A stretch of 56,162 nucleotides of DNA, taken from the NCBI GenBank assembly GCA_002633005.1, contig NMRA01000005.1, forward strand, positions 713,673-769,834. The letters are read 5' to 3'. The translations under genes were made by a program, and so were the position numbers. Within the stretch, counting starts at the first letter, position 1. Each line of letters starts with the position of its first letter. Shown here piece by piece: positions 1 to 10,516 of this stretch. The notes beneath the pieces were generated by a model, which saw nothing but the letters and a program-made list of their open reading frames with translations, was not told the DNA's origin and ran no database searches. The stretch comes from Phoronis australis (Eukaryota; Phoronida; Phoronidae).

Positions 1-2136
1 AGGATGCAAAGAATGGCATGTTTTCAATTATTTCACATAAAAAGCCCAGCAGATGAGCACAGAAACTTTATTCTTTCTTGTATTTTTGACCATTTCATTC
101 CCACTGAAAACCAAGCTAGACTAAGAAAAATAAGGGCAAAAAAATGCAAAATCGGCACTTTTCACCCGAAAAACACCACTTCCCTGCCGATGCACGACTA
201 AAACCAACATTAGAGTCTGAAAGCAAATTTCCTACCGATTCCGAAAATGTGGTCCAAAAGTACTGTCAACCAACTAGTTTTTTGGCAATTCTTGCTTGTT
301 TGAGGGCTGCCTAAAATCACAGCCAATTTCTCGGTCGCTACCCAACAATGCACAATGGCAGCCGGGGGGCCGCCATCTTGAAGAAGAGTGCAGCTACAGC
401 CAAGAAAGTGGCCTTTTTTTTATTCACAGCATGTTCACAAATACAAACAAACCACATTCACTGAGCCTACGTGCAATGCCCACCTACAAAATGCCCCCAA
501 ACTTGGCCTACCCCAAAATTTCTATATTTTGGCAGTGCAAATTGGCCGCGGCCGCAGCCTAGCTAACTATTCAGTGCCACCTATACAACATGTTGTAAGC
601 GGCCCTTGGATAACGTTCCTGTGGCATATTCAAAATTTTAAACCAGTACTAATACAGCTAACAAAGTATCTCGTAAACATAGGGTATCTGCCACATTCAC
701 ACAATACTGCAGCGTTAGACCAAACGTCTATTACGAGTGATACATAATTAGCCAACAGGTGGAGTAATCCATAAGGCGGCTCATAACAGGAGCTGAATAC
801 CCTGCACAACATATTCAAAATAGATCAAAAGAAACAAAAACCAGAAAAAGCGCTCTAGGCTATAACCGGGAGGATACTGTGTAAAAGAAATTAATTTTCA
901 GCAATATCAACTGACCTCTTTTGGTACCCCTATTTTAACTGAAGGTAAAAATATAATTAAAATGTTTCTTTATTTAGTTTCATATGTTCGTTCCAGTTTA
1001 CTTTCCTTAGAAGAGTGCGTGTGCGAGTGTTTCGTGCTTCCTTGCCCCCCTCCTCCCCCCTTCCCCTCCTCCCGCCTTCTTAAACCAGTAATACTGTATA
1101 CATAGTGTTTGTAATAAACAAGTTTGACTGACCAATCAGGCTTCGCTATTCGGGCTAAATGCAAACTATATTTACAATTGCTAGTTAATTTTATTATTGA
1201 AAACCTATATTAAGCTGAACATTTCATGACAAAAATAATTTTTCTTCAGTAATAACCGATAAAGTGGTGTGAGACTCCAGCCTTAAGGTATTCTATATGA
1301 AACAGCACCATGGTGTTCCGACGTTTCTCTAGTGGTACCCATGATCTCCAGATTAGTGTCAAACGTTTGAAATATCGACGTTTTTCAAACTAACTGGGAG
1401 TTTAAGGTTCGTCTTTTTTGTTAAAATATTCGGAGTACCATTTGCGCTGTAAAGTTTCAAAGCCATCCTTGGAAATATTACGAATGGTCTACTTCATTGT
1501 TTTTTACACTAGAAAATGTCATTTATGCTGAAATGATGATTCGATACTGAAAAATAGATGAACCCTCAAGTTGTTGCACGTGGTATATTTATTTAAATTA
1601 CGAATCTACGTAACAACTGGCTGCTGCTCAGTATGAATTTGACCACCTAACAAAGCTACGCACAACTCTGTAATAACGATTGATAAGGCCTCGGCTCCTG
1701 CATTTTGAGAGGCAGCTTTCTACACTGTGACAGTCATCAAACTGGGTTTCACTAAAATCCGAACCCCTGTAAGTGACTATTTTCCACCACAAGGGCTTCT
1801 TTTTAGGCGTATTAATTTCTGCTCACCCCGTTGCATGTGCTCAGTCGTTTTAAGGCCATGAAGTTCACCTGTGCCGGTGAATGGCGTCTTTAGTGCTCAC
1901 ACCTTCGTTAAAATTATTACAGAGAAGGCAATAAGAGAGTATGTAAAGACAGGGGCTTATACTCGAGATCAAATCTTATGAAACATTTATGGGACATTTT
2001 GGTTTGGGGCACAGACAAAGATTGTTTTCAGATAACAAACGCACCCAATTCCATCTGTTTGTCTCAAGTCAACCGACAAGTTTCGCCTGCACCGTGCAGT
2101 TTCATTCGCCTTATAAGCTGTTTATTTTATTTCTAG
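1..2136. other. 5' flank or intron of the STPG gene; no gene recognised
   Basis: No convincing coding exon was found. A sequence reading AAGATGGCGGCC on the minus strand (about 373-384) resembles the start-codon or YY1-type context seen in some of the repeats here, but its frame closes after 12 codons. A pyrimidine/purine-rich stretch lies at 1040-1080. The 5' exons of the plus-strand STPG gene should lie here or beyond the left edge. One possible short first exon is the ATG at 1858 followed by a phase-1 GT at 1877, which is unproven. Confidence 0.5.
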
Positions 2137-2211
2137 GGCCTGCTCATTACAACATTAAAGAAACAAAGACGTCGTTTGGAGCTTCCTTATTATCTAGGCC
2201 TGTCACACCAC
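2137..2211 (+). CDS. STPG gene exon, repeat GPAHY
   Basis: The acceptor is TTATTTCTAG and the donor is C/GTAAGTCC. The exon is phase 1 to phase 1 (75 bp) and encodes GPAHYNIKETKTSFGAS and onward. It is the most 5' exon that I can support. Confidence 0.75.
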
Positions 2212-5200
2212 GTAAGTCCTTTAAAATAAATTGTAAATCGCTTGCATGACTGTTCATACTGCATGACAATAGATATGCTACTGTAGTCGGCCTACATCCG
2301 AATTGCTCAGTGAAGAGAACGCGTCGTCCTTAGTGTTCTTAACCGCAGCCTACAGGGATGCCGCTTTGAGTAATGAATTGCTCTACGGAAAACTACCACA
2401 CGCATCAGTAAAATTACGGGCCTTGTAACGACAAACCCCGGCGGTCCGAGCCCGTCCTAAAATCTTGACGAAATGGGCTGCGTACTCCCAACGGGAAGGC
2501 TATCTTTGGCCAATTATACATTGCGTGCGACACCGTGTATGGAATCCTTGATAAACTTCCATCAAGTATTTCCAACGTTGCCTTGTGTCTTCACAGTTTT
2601 AGTAGAGAAGGCTAGAGTTCTGTTATTTTAGCCAGTCTGTATCGAATTAGTTGAGAACTGAGTAAGAATTGGCTTGGTGTAAAAGGGAGCTAGAAATTAA
2701 TCACTAGTTGGTTTAACAATTATTACCTTCTTACGAATGTGCAACTACAGCAGATCATACCAGTGATATCAAAAAGGAAAGTTTAGAGGAATTTAGGTTC
2801 TGAGCTTGGCATTTCATAAAGAGGTGCAACCATTTACTTGACCTGTCTAGGGTCGTATTAATCTTTATCCCATACGTGTTGCGGAATCAGCCGTTTCAGA
2901 CCTGTGAGATAAGTACAAAACGTACCTCGATTGGTGTAGATGAAGTAATGACCCACGAGACATTATTCCGCGTATCGACCGAGGCCGAAGGAATAACGTC
3001 TCGTAGGATATTACTTCATGTACGCCACTCTTGCTGCATTATGTGTATGTATTCGTGTTCCGTTTGCGCCACTTCACGTCCGTCTGGACGCAAGACACTT
3101 ATGTGTAGTGCATTCGCAATATCCAGTTATCAAGCAATGGGTATGTAACCTCTTTTCCAGCGGCTAAGTTGAGCGACAACAGTCCTGGGCCAGCCTCGTA
3201 CGTCATATCGTCTTCCTTGGGTCATGCTCCGGCTGCAGTCTTGAAACCGGACACTAAAGTTCTGAAGCGTACGTCATTGGTCTGGGAAAGTGTACTAACT
3301 AGATGATTATTTCGAAAATGCAAAATCATTGTACTGAGCTCATGGCCTTCTTCAGGTAGCCATGATGATGACCAGTAATCTTGAAAGATTAGAGCAGGAG
3401 TCAACTAAAAACTTATACTCCCTAGGTCACAAATTCAATGGTCCTTGGTGGGTTTCCTTTAACCACAGTTGCCGCGTAGTCATCTAAACGCGCAGACCTC
3501 GCTTGCCCGATCTGCAGACTTCTATAGGAGTTTTCTTCCAAACTTTTGAGTGTTGTCGAGGGTTACTGAGCATTGTTTTATTTTAGAGAATTGAATGGGA
3601 AAGTCGTTTTTAATGTCTGCTAATAGGCCAAAACCTGTTTTGGTGTACTTTTAACATGAAACGAATTACATCACTTTGGTGAATTATTCCAAGAATTTTC
3701 AATGTTTGGCATCACCATGGCTACTTGTCACTTACAACTTACAGGGGAGTTGTTTTTTTTTGAACCATGGCTTGATTACAAACAATATGTATTCCTGTCC
3801 AAGTAGTTAAAATATAAGCATGATGGTGAAATTTGATTTCCTTGGCAGCTTTGGCTATCTTTGACAAGTAAATTCCATTTCTTTATAGCTGACCGCCACG
3901 TCATGCCGGCGCCAAACGCCTATGACGTCATCAAAGTAACTACCAGAGGCGTTTGGCAAAAACCGGAGAAGTTCAATTTTACCTACCGACCGGACGACTG
4001 CAAAGGTTTGAATCAGGGTGTAAATGACTCCTGTATCGTTGAAATGTATTGCCTTTTTGGAAACAGTTTTGTAATGCGGGATACCTTAAGATACGTGTTG
4101 TCGCCAAAACTAATTAGTAGGTATTTTAATAAAAAATTGACCTGTCAATTAGGGAGAAATTCTCCATTCTAACTGCGATTTCTCGAAAACAGTAAAAGTT
4201 CATGTTTTTATTTTACTACGTTTTAGCTGACAACTTCAGCAGGCCGGCACCAAACCAATACAGTCCAAAATGCACCGAGACGAAATCATGCGCGCCCGCC
4301 TACACTCTAAGAGAGAAAACCAAGATCTCATATCCCGACTGTATTAACTATCCCGTCGACTGTACGTACGATTTCTTTCTTTCGTTCTTAGTCTGCCAAG
4401 TACTTTTCTCATCCAGAATTTGTAAAACGTGCTTCCTTAACACTGAACTTCAGTGCCAAGCGTTACATTCGAAACATTAAAAATGAAGTTGGTACAGTAT
4501 AAGCGCTATGCCTAAAAGTTAGTGGTGCTGAAAGAATAGCATACAATTGCTGATCCAGGCCATTTGTAAAGCGTGGGTCGGATATATGATTTTTTAAAAA
4601 AGGGGAGTTCAAGTAAAGAATTTGAAAATTCTAGCTTTGATGGGGTACTTCCCGGATCCGCCTGTGGAATAATTGAACAGCAATGGAAGTAGGTTTAACA
4701 AATTTGTCGTAATCTATTTTTCCTGGGATACGCCACGAGCTATGTTGCAAATTAAAACATGGTTAGGATTGGGAATAAGGCCATTTATGATGACGTAAGT
4801 AGAAGAAATAAAGAAGATTGCAAGATGGACGTTGAAAAAAACGCCACCGGCTTGTACATAAAAACGCCACCGGCGTGTACATAAAAACGCCACCTGCGTG
4901 TACATAAAAACGCCACCGGCGAGTACATCAACACGCCCTTAATAATGGAAGAAAAACATGAACACCAAGAAAAGCCTGAAGGGCCTAACAGAAAATGTGT
5001 AATAAGAAACGTGAAAACAGGCACCAGGAATTTAGGATGGGAAAAATATTGAGAAAAAAACATAGAGGTCTTGTAGACAACGAGTGGCTGCCGAAGAACT
5101 AGACCACGCTATACTTATCAAAGAAACTGACCAATAGGTGTCGAGTAGAGAGTTACATGAATACAAAAGTAGAACCCGGAGGATGTAAATAGAAATGAGT

Positions 5201-8132
5201 AATGTAAAATAAACCTTAAGGTTGATATGAAAATTAAAAGTGACCATTGTCAAAATAATGACGATTTAACACATTTGACAAGTTAAATTTAATTTGTTAA
5301 TTAAAACAACGACGGATTTGAACCGAAGACGGGTCTCGCACTCTTTCGGGGTGTAAGACAAATTGTGGACAACTTGGAATGCGTAGAATAATTAGCCGCC
5401 AGCCCTTCACAGTGATTCGTCATGGCAGACACGTACATGTTCACTTACCAGTACATATACAGTTGTTTAAAGTGACAAGCCCAAAGTTGAACAGAATTAC
5501 CCATCAGACAACACTGAAACTGCACTGATTGATTGTGACGTCGGTGCAGTGAAAAATTATTTTCACTCATAACGGGTCACTTGTAGGTCACCGTTCAAAA
5601 CCAGGCCCAAACACCTACTCCGTCAGGGAGGGCATCCTAGACAAACCAGAAGAGAAGAGGCGATGCAAGCGTGGATGGACGATGGCTGGTCGCCCTAGGA
5701 CATTGCCCCCAGGTATGTGTGCTTTTGGGATTTTCCCTAGATTAGCACATAGGCGGGTATTCGGAAAATGAAAATTTTCAAACGTTTTAGAAACGCCAAA
5801 TAAACGCCCGGGTGTTTATTCTGAAAAGGGGGCGTGTAAGCGGAAAGTCATAGTTTTGGCTACGCAAACGCCCGCATGGACAGAATACACGTAGGCCTAG
5901 ATTAAGAGTTTCTTGACTTTGATATTTTTTACTTAAAACACAGTGTGTTTCTAAATTTTATGATAATAAATGCGTAGCTCGCCAACACTTTGTTCGTTTT
6001 TGAAATTATAAATGCTCCACAAAACTGAATTGTTGACTAAAAGTTGACGCTGAGTGGGCTTTTATGAAGAAATTTTCCGAATAAATGCCAGCTGTCTGGA
6101 CACTTGACACCAGAAGTTGTAACACCAAATAAACGCTCATGAGTGGGATAATTTTCCGAATAAACTTCAACGGGCGTTTATTCGGGTGGGCTTATCTACG
6201 GGAAATCCCGATAACTTTAAAGTTTATTTCACCACTGTTTGATTGCCAATGTTGAATCCTTGACGGAGATGCGACTTGGGGCTTTAAAATGTTGCCACGT
6301 TCATCCGAACTTTTGACAAATTAGCCGGCATGTCAAGTCATAGCCAATGCGTGCATGCGCCATTTTCGAATTCGCTAGTTTAGAGTTGGTCCACTCCAAT
6401 TAGCTCTGCAGCGTATTCTTGAGTAGCTGATGGTTTCTACGTTCTTCTTGGTAACCCAAATAGAACTGTATCACATTAAAAGATATTACGAGACATATTT
6501 TGTGCGAAAGGTACAATTCGATTTTCCTTAAACTGAATGAAATGCAACTGACAACTAATGTTGTTTGTCGGTTAAGTGTAATAAAAAATCACATTGTTTT
6601 TTGGATTAGAAATCAAACTTAGGTCACTTAAAGCGTTGAGATTAGTTCAAAAACTAACTTTTTCCCAAACTATCAGGTGGAAACGTGTAAACAGGTTTGA
6701 GAGTTGAAAAGGGCTCAAAACGTTGTATCGTGAGTACATGAAAATGAAATAACATCGGTTTTTTTCATGAAAGCATCTATCGCTCATTATCACCTTCTGC
6801 GATCATCTCATTTCATTCAAAAGACCAGTGTGCCTGTGCTTAAAGACCGTGAACATAATTTTCAGACAAACTCCCCGGTCCAGCTGACTATGACGTTGGA
6901 AATTTCCCACCCGTTTTCGACGACGCTTACATTCGTAACAGAAGAAAATTCGTGTGGAAAAGTCACCCTCATTCTCAGCGATTCAAGCTGAAAGGTGAGC
7001 AAAGTGGTGTTTGCCTTAAGGATCATAGTCTACGCGGGATTACAAAGCGCAAAATGCAACCAAACCAAATACTGGTTCCCAGTGTGTATAGAAACCGTTA
7101 TTTTGCTATCTTTTGAATCATAAACTGATGGGATGTAAGACAGTAATTAGAAGGAAGTCAATGACCAGACGCTCTCAATCCATGTGTCAATCTCGCAGTG
7201 TGCGGTCATGCATACGTTGGCGGATACTTAGAGTGTGTATGCATTCGTTTCCTTCAGAGTCCCAGACTCCGGGTCCAGCTAACTACGATGCACCCAACAG
7301 TTGCGTTACTGAAAACAAAGCACCGGCTTTTAGCTTGGTCAGTCGGCGGAAGTTTATGGGTGAGTTGTCGTGTCAATTGCATGGCACGTTTCTACAGGTG
7401 ATAGCCAACGTTCATGGACTTTTTTCCAAATATAATATTCACATTTAGTACAAATATTCAAAATATACAAAATATACACGATTGTTTACCACTGCTATGC
7501 AAAACAGTTTCAATGTAATATTCATGCATAAAATCAGTTTGTTGATTGAGAGAGCAAATCTTTATCGGCTACTTTAGGCCTTCTGATTTTTGGCGCTTTT
7601 AGCAATTTTGGTTTATTTTTAGTTTGTGGATCAATTTGTACTTGTTTTGCTTTCTACAGCCGTGTTAAGTATAACGATTCGGATATTTTTTATTTTCTTA
7701 CCCTCAGGATATCGGTCGTCATCAACGAAGAGTTTTAAAATAGGACTCCTATAGCACATATCTCCGTTGTTTCGGGGGGGGGGAATTTGAGACGCAGCTC
7801 GTCCCTGCGTACCGTTTTATTTTTTTTTCAAAAGCATGCTGAAATCAAAAAATAACAAATTTCGCAAAATATGTCTTCTCGTTTTCGTGAACGATTGTGC
7901 ACCAATTCAAGGTGCGAATAAAAGTTTTTCAGTCATCGAAGCAAAATAACAAAATAATATACATTAGTTTATGTTTGCAGATAAAGAGTTGAATGCAGTT
8001 GGAGCCTACTTAGTGGAGTCTGACGTCACCCGTTACGGTAAGGCCTCCGCTCTTGGCAAGAGTCTGGCTGGACGAGCGAGTCCACTTGTCTACACTGGAG
8101 TTGCGTGCAACAAGACAAATCTCCGGCCTTAA
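2137..8132 (+). CDS. Sperm-tail PG-rich repeat (STPG/ODF3-like) protein, 3' eight exons
   Basis: The exons are 2137-2211, 3161-3268, 3889-4005, 4227-4361, 5587-5712, 6866-6994, 7258-7359 and 7981-8132, ending at TAA. Each carries one PGPxxY-like core: GPAHY, PGPASY, PAPNAY, PAPNQY, PGPNTY, PGPADY, PGPANY and finally the degenerate VGAY. Every intron is phase 1, so each repeat sits on its own symmetrical exon, and all junctions are AG/GT and keep frame over about 314 residues. PGP-Y repeats are the signature of the sperm-tail PG-rich family (ODF3/CIMAP, STPG), which are microtubule- and flagellum-associated proteins; a role in sperm flagella or cilia is inferred. No transmembrane segment is visible. 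The 5' end is missing. The gene is convergent with the secreted chitin-binding/VWA gene. The family call is firm; the exact orthologue is not identifiable. Confidence 0.85.
2929..3030. repeat. Imperfect palindrome with about 40-bp arms in an STPG intron
   Basis: The left arm ATGAAGTAATGACCCACGAG continues to ACATTATTCC. The reverse complement of the right arm starts ATGAAGTAATATCCTACGAG and continues ACGTTATTCC, leaving a loop of about 21 bp. Matching extends outward with more changes. Confidence 0.8.
3161..3268 (+). CDS. STPG gene exon, repeat PGPASY
   Basis: The acceptor is TCTTTTCCAG and the donor is AAGC/GTACGT. It is phase 1-1, 108 bp, and encodes an SPGPASYVISSSLG core followed by a basic stretch. 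Confidence 0.85.
3889..4005 (+). CDS. STPG gene exon, repeat PAPNAY
   Basis: The acceptor is CTTTATAG and the donor is AAAG/GTTTGA. It is phase 1-1, 117 bp. The PGP core has changed to PAPNAYDV, and the exon ends in an aromatic/basic stretch. Confidence 0.85.
4227..4361 (+). CDS. STPG gene exon, repeat PAPNQY
   Basis: The acceptor is CGTTTTAG and the donor is T/GTACGT. It is phase 1-1, 135 bp, with core RPAPNQYSPK. It contains several cysteines, which is unusual for the family. Confidence 0.82.
4837..4931. repeat. 23-bp minisatellite, four copies
   Basis: The unit is ACGCCACCGGCGTGTACATAAAA with a 23-bp period starting at 4841, 4864, 4887 and 4910, followed by a partial copy. It lies inside an intron of the STPG gene. 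Copies differ by one or two bases. Confidence 0.9.
5587..5712 (+). CDS. STPG gene exon, repeat PGPNTY
   Basis: The acceptor is CACTTGTAG and the donor is CAG/GTATGTGT. It is phase 1-1, 126 bp, with core KPGPNTYSVREGI and a basic tail (EEKRRCKRGW). Confidence 0.87.
5727..6210. mobile_element. MITE with about 35-bp inverted ends, intronic
   Basis: The left end reads GGGATTTTCCCTAGATTAGC. The reverse complement of the right end reads GGGATTTCCCGTAGATAAGC, and the similarity continues into ATAAACGCCC motifs at both ends. The element is about 484 bp with no coding potential. I could not define a target-site duplication or name the superfamily. Confidence 0.6.
6866..6994 (+). CDS. STPG gene exon, repeat PGPADY
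   Basis: The acceptor is AATTTTCAG and the donor is AAAG/GTGAGC. It is phase 1-1, 129 bp, with core LPGPADYDVGN. Confidence 0.88.
7258..7359 (+). CDS. STPG gene exon, repeat PGPANY
   Basis: The acceptor is TTCCTTCAG and the donor is ATGG/GTGAGT. It is phase 1-1, 102 bp, with core TPGPANYDAPN followed by the PAFSLVSRRK segment typical of the second half of such repeats. Confidence 0.88.
7981..8132 (+). CDS. STPG gene last exon with stop
   Basis: The acceptor is ATGTTTGCAG. The exon enters in phase 1 and ends at TAA (8130-8132). The repeat core has decayed to VGAYLVES. The tail ends in NLRP. Confidence 0.82.
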
Positions 8133-10325
8133 ATCGTTGAATGTTGCATTTTCAACGAAGTATCGCTCTATTTTGTTTCGCGGATTAAAGAGGGGGTTGC
8201 CGATGACTGTGCATAACCATTTCTATGGTGGTCACGATCCTTAAATATAAAATGAAAGTGTTTCTGTTCTGTTTTAGTTTTATCTCGATGGCTGCACTAG
8301 GTTCACGTAATCGGATCCACGGAGTCAAGCGGTTAAGACATCGGACTGGTTTTTTGTTGCGACTTATAGGCCAATTAGACCTTTTGCACGGCGGGGTAAC
8401 CGCCGCTGTCATGAAAGGACCCTACCTTGACACCCTAACCCGTCGAGATTGTGCAACTCGACCGGTTTACGTACCACACAATTTGCCGGTTCAGATCAAA
8501 GACACCTGTTGTGGTTGATTGAATCGCCTCAGGCTGATGTTATCGTTCTCTAGATAACGAGATTGTCAACACATGATTAGGGGCGATAGTAGTATTTTCA
8601 AATTTTCGTTTTGTATATTTGTTAATTAGCATATTTGAATAGTCCGTACATAACGATAAATCGTCGTGAGAGACCGTCCGGAGTTGGTATATGGTGCAAC
8701 TCCGGAGGCTCTGAGGTCAACAGAAAACCACAGTTCAAATGTGAGTCTACACCAATGTGATAAACGAGAGTTCTAATTGCTGCGTCAGCTGCTGGTATGC
8801 TTATCTCTTTTATGACACACAATGCGTGACCAGTTAAAGCGTTTTCAAAATAATGTGGATAAATCAGTGAAGTGTGAGACCCCTGAGGTCCCTGTCAAGT
8901 CATCACGACAATTTTACGTAATGAAACCACAAGATTTTTGAAATTTGAAAATTGGATAAGGAATACGACTTTTACAGCCTAAATCGCTTCTTGTTGAAAT
9001 TGTTTGTTCCTGATTAATTCCGATGGGTGTGCAACATAATTGGGTCAAGTACTAAACCACCATGCAGAGTTGGAGTTTGATGTAACTGTCATCGTACAAT
9101 TCCCGACATGGTGAATCACATCAGGACACTGACTGAGCTATGTTCTCTTACATCATCATTTTGGCTGCCTGAACAGTATATGTAATGCAAGTCCTTACTT
9201 GGTGAGCGTAAGATTCATGCAATCATGAGTTATTTCAAATTCTACTGCTGTAAAATGTATTGAGCTCAAACACGAATTTTATGACACAGTCGCCATAAGT
9301 TCATACCAACGTAGACGTGAAGGTGTCAAATCTTAGCTGAGGTTCTGGGTACGAGATTAACTTTAAAAGTCAAATCTTCAACATGACGTTTAGCTGTGCG
9401 GCGAAGGCAGGGGGTCACGTAGAATGATCGATGGTGGCGAAGACTTGCACTATTAAAGGGCACTAGTATGGAAATGGAATGAAAAATAACACAATTTTCA
9501 GCAACTGAATGTCGATTCCCAAACTTTATTGACGGGTTTAGACAATTCGATTGAGATAGACATCAACAGTATTTCGTGTGTAAAATGTATAAACCATGGG
9601 TTAATTTCCTGTTTACCTACTGAGAATGAAGATTTACAATGGATTTATTTCAAAGCAGTACTCCAAATCAACCTTTTAATAATGGTGTCAGTGCAGTTGT
9701 ACAGCGAATACCATTACAAATATCGACCGATTCCGAGGGCAATGCCAGGTTTTTATGGACCGACAGAAAGCAGTTTTGCCCGAGGCCGAGGGAAATTTTG
9801 AACTTTCTAGGTCCATGCAGCCTGATATGTCCGAGGGATTGGTTTTCATTTTTTTATTATACGGCCACTGATGATTATTTCCTCCAATTTCTTCGCCTAG
9901 GAGATTGACATGTTCCGGCGTCCCGATTTGATGTACTTCGTCGTCTGCTAACTTTGTTTACACGATCAGGGTTTTATGGTTTCTGCAGTGTGTAATATAT
10001 TAATTAATTATATAGTTCGATCACGAGTAGCGACTTCTGTGTACGACCGACTTGGATCACAGAAAAGTGGTGTTACATGGCTATATCCAAACAATGTCAC
10101 CTCATAGCGGAAGTCATCGCACTGTGTTTTAGCCAACCAAGGACAGACGTATCAGTGGCCGTGCAATAATTTGCAATGGTTTGTTGTCGAGTTAAAACAT
10201 TCGGACGATTTTTAATGAGCATGACATCTTTGTCTGTCTTTAAAATGGTAGATTTTAGATTCGATAGCATTTTGTTCAGTTCATGACACTGTGATTCCCC
10301 AGTGTTTATCGACCGTGAGTGCCGA
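8133..10325. other. Intergenic region between two convergent genes
   Basis: This is the 3' space between the plus-strand STPG gene and the minus-strand secreted gene. Short open frames at 8225-8518 and 9529-9908 show no recognisable domain and no consistent splice context. The segment at 8320-8348 resembles a tRNA A box but has no matching B box. I see nothing else supportable. Confidence 0.5.
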
Positions 10326-10516
10326 CTAGCACAGTTCCTTAGCTAGATTCTCCAGTTCGTCAAAGTCGTCAATGGGGAAGACGTTTTCTGGTTTCGACGC
10401 GATGATCTTGAGTTGATGTTGGTTGATGCTACTTCCGATTCCAATGGCGTAGGTTCGGATGCCTGCTTGACGGTTTAGAAGCGCTTGGCCAGCAACGTTG
10501 CCGCCCGTGCTTCCAC
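10326..10516 (-). CDS. VWA domain C-terminal half, last exon
   Basis: On the minus strand the acceptor is CACTCTTCCAG and the frame enters in phase 1. It encodes GSTGGNVAGQALLNRQ, the IRTYAIGIG strand and a final helix ending KELC, then TAG. It completes the VWA fold started in the previous exon. Confidence 0.88.

Noticed and set aside
1858-1876. Possible first coding exon of the STPG gene (ATG then phase-1 GT)
   Set aside because: Phase fits, but six codons with no signal or context are too little; family members usually begin with more sequence or another repeat.
8315-8470. tRNA-like A-box segment (GTCAAGCGGTTAAGACATCGG) as a possible SINE
   Set aside because: No matching B box or tail could be found downstream, so a chance match cannot be excluded.
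9529-9908. Two overlapping open frames of 90 codons
   Set aside because: No domain and no splice partners; probably chance or an unrecognised repeat.
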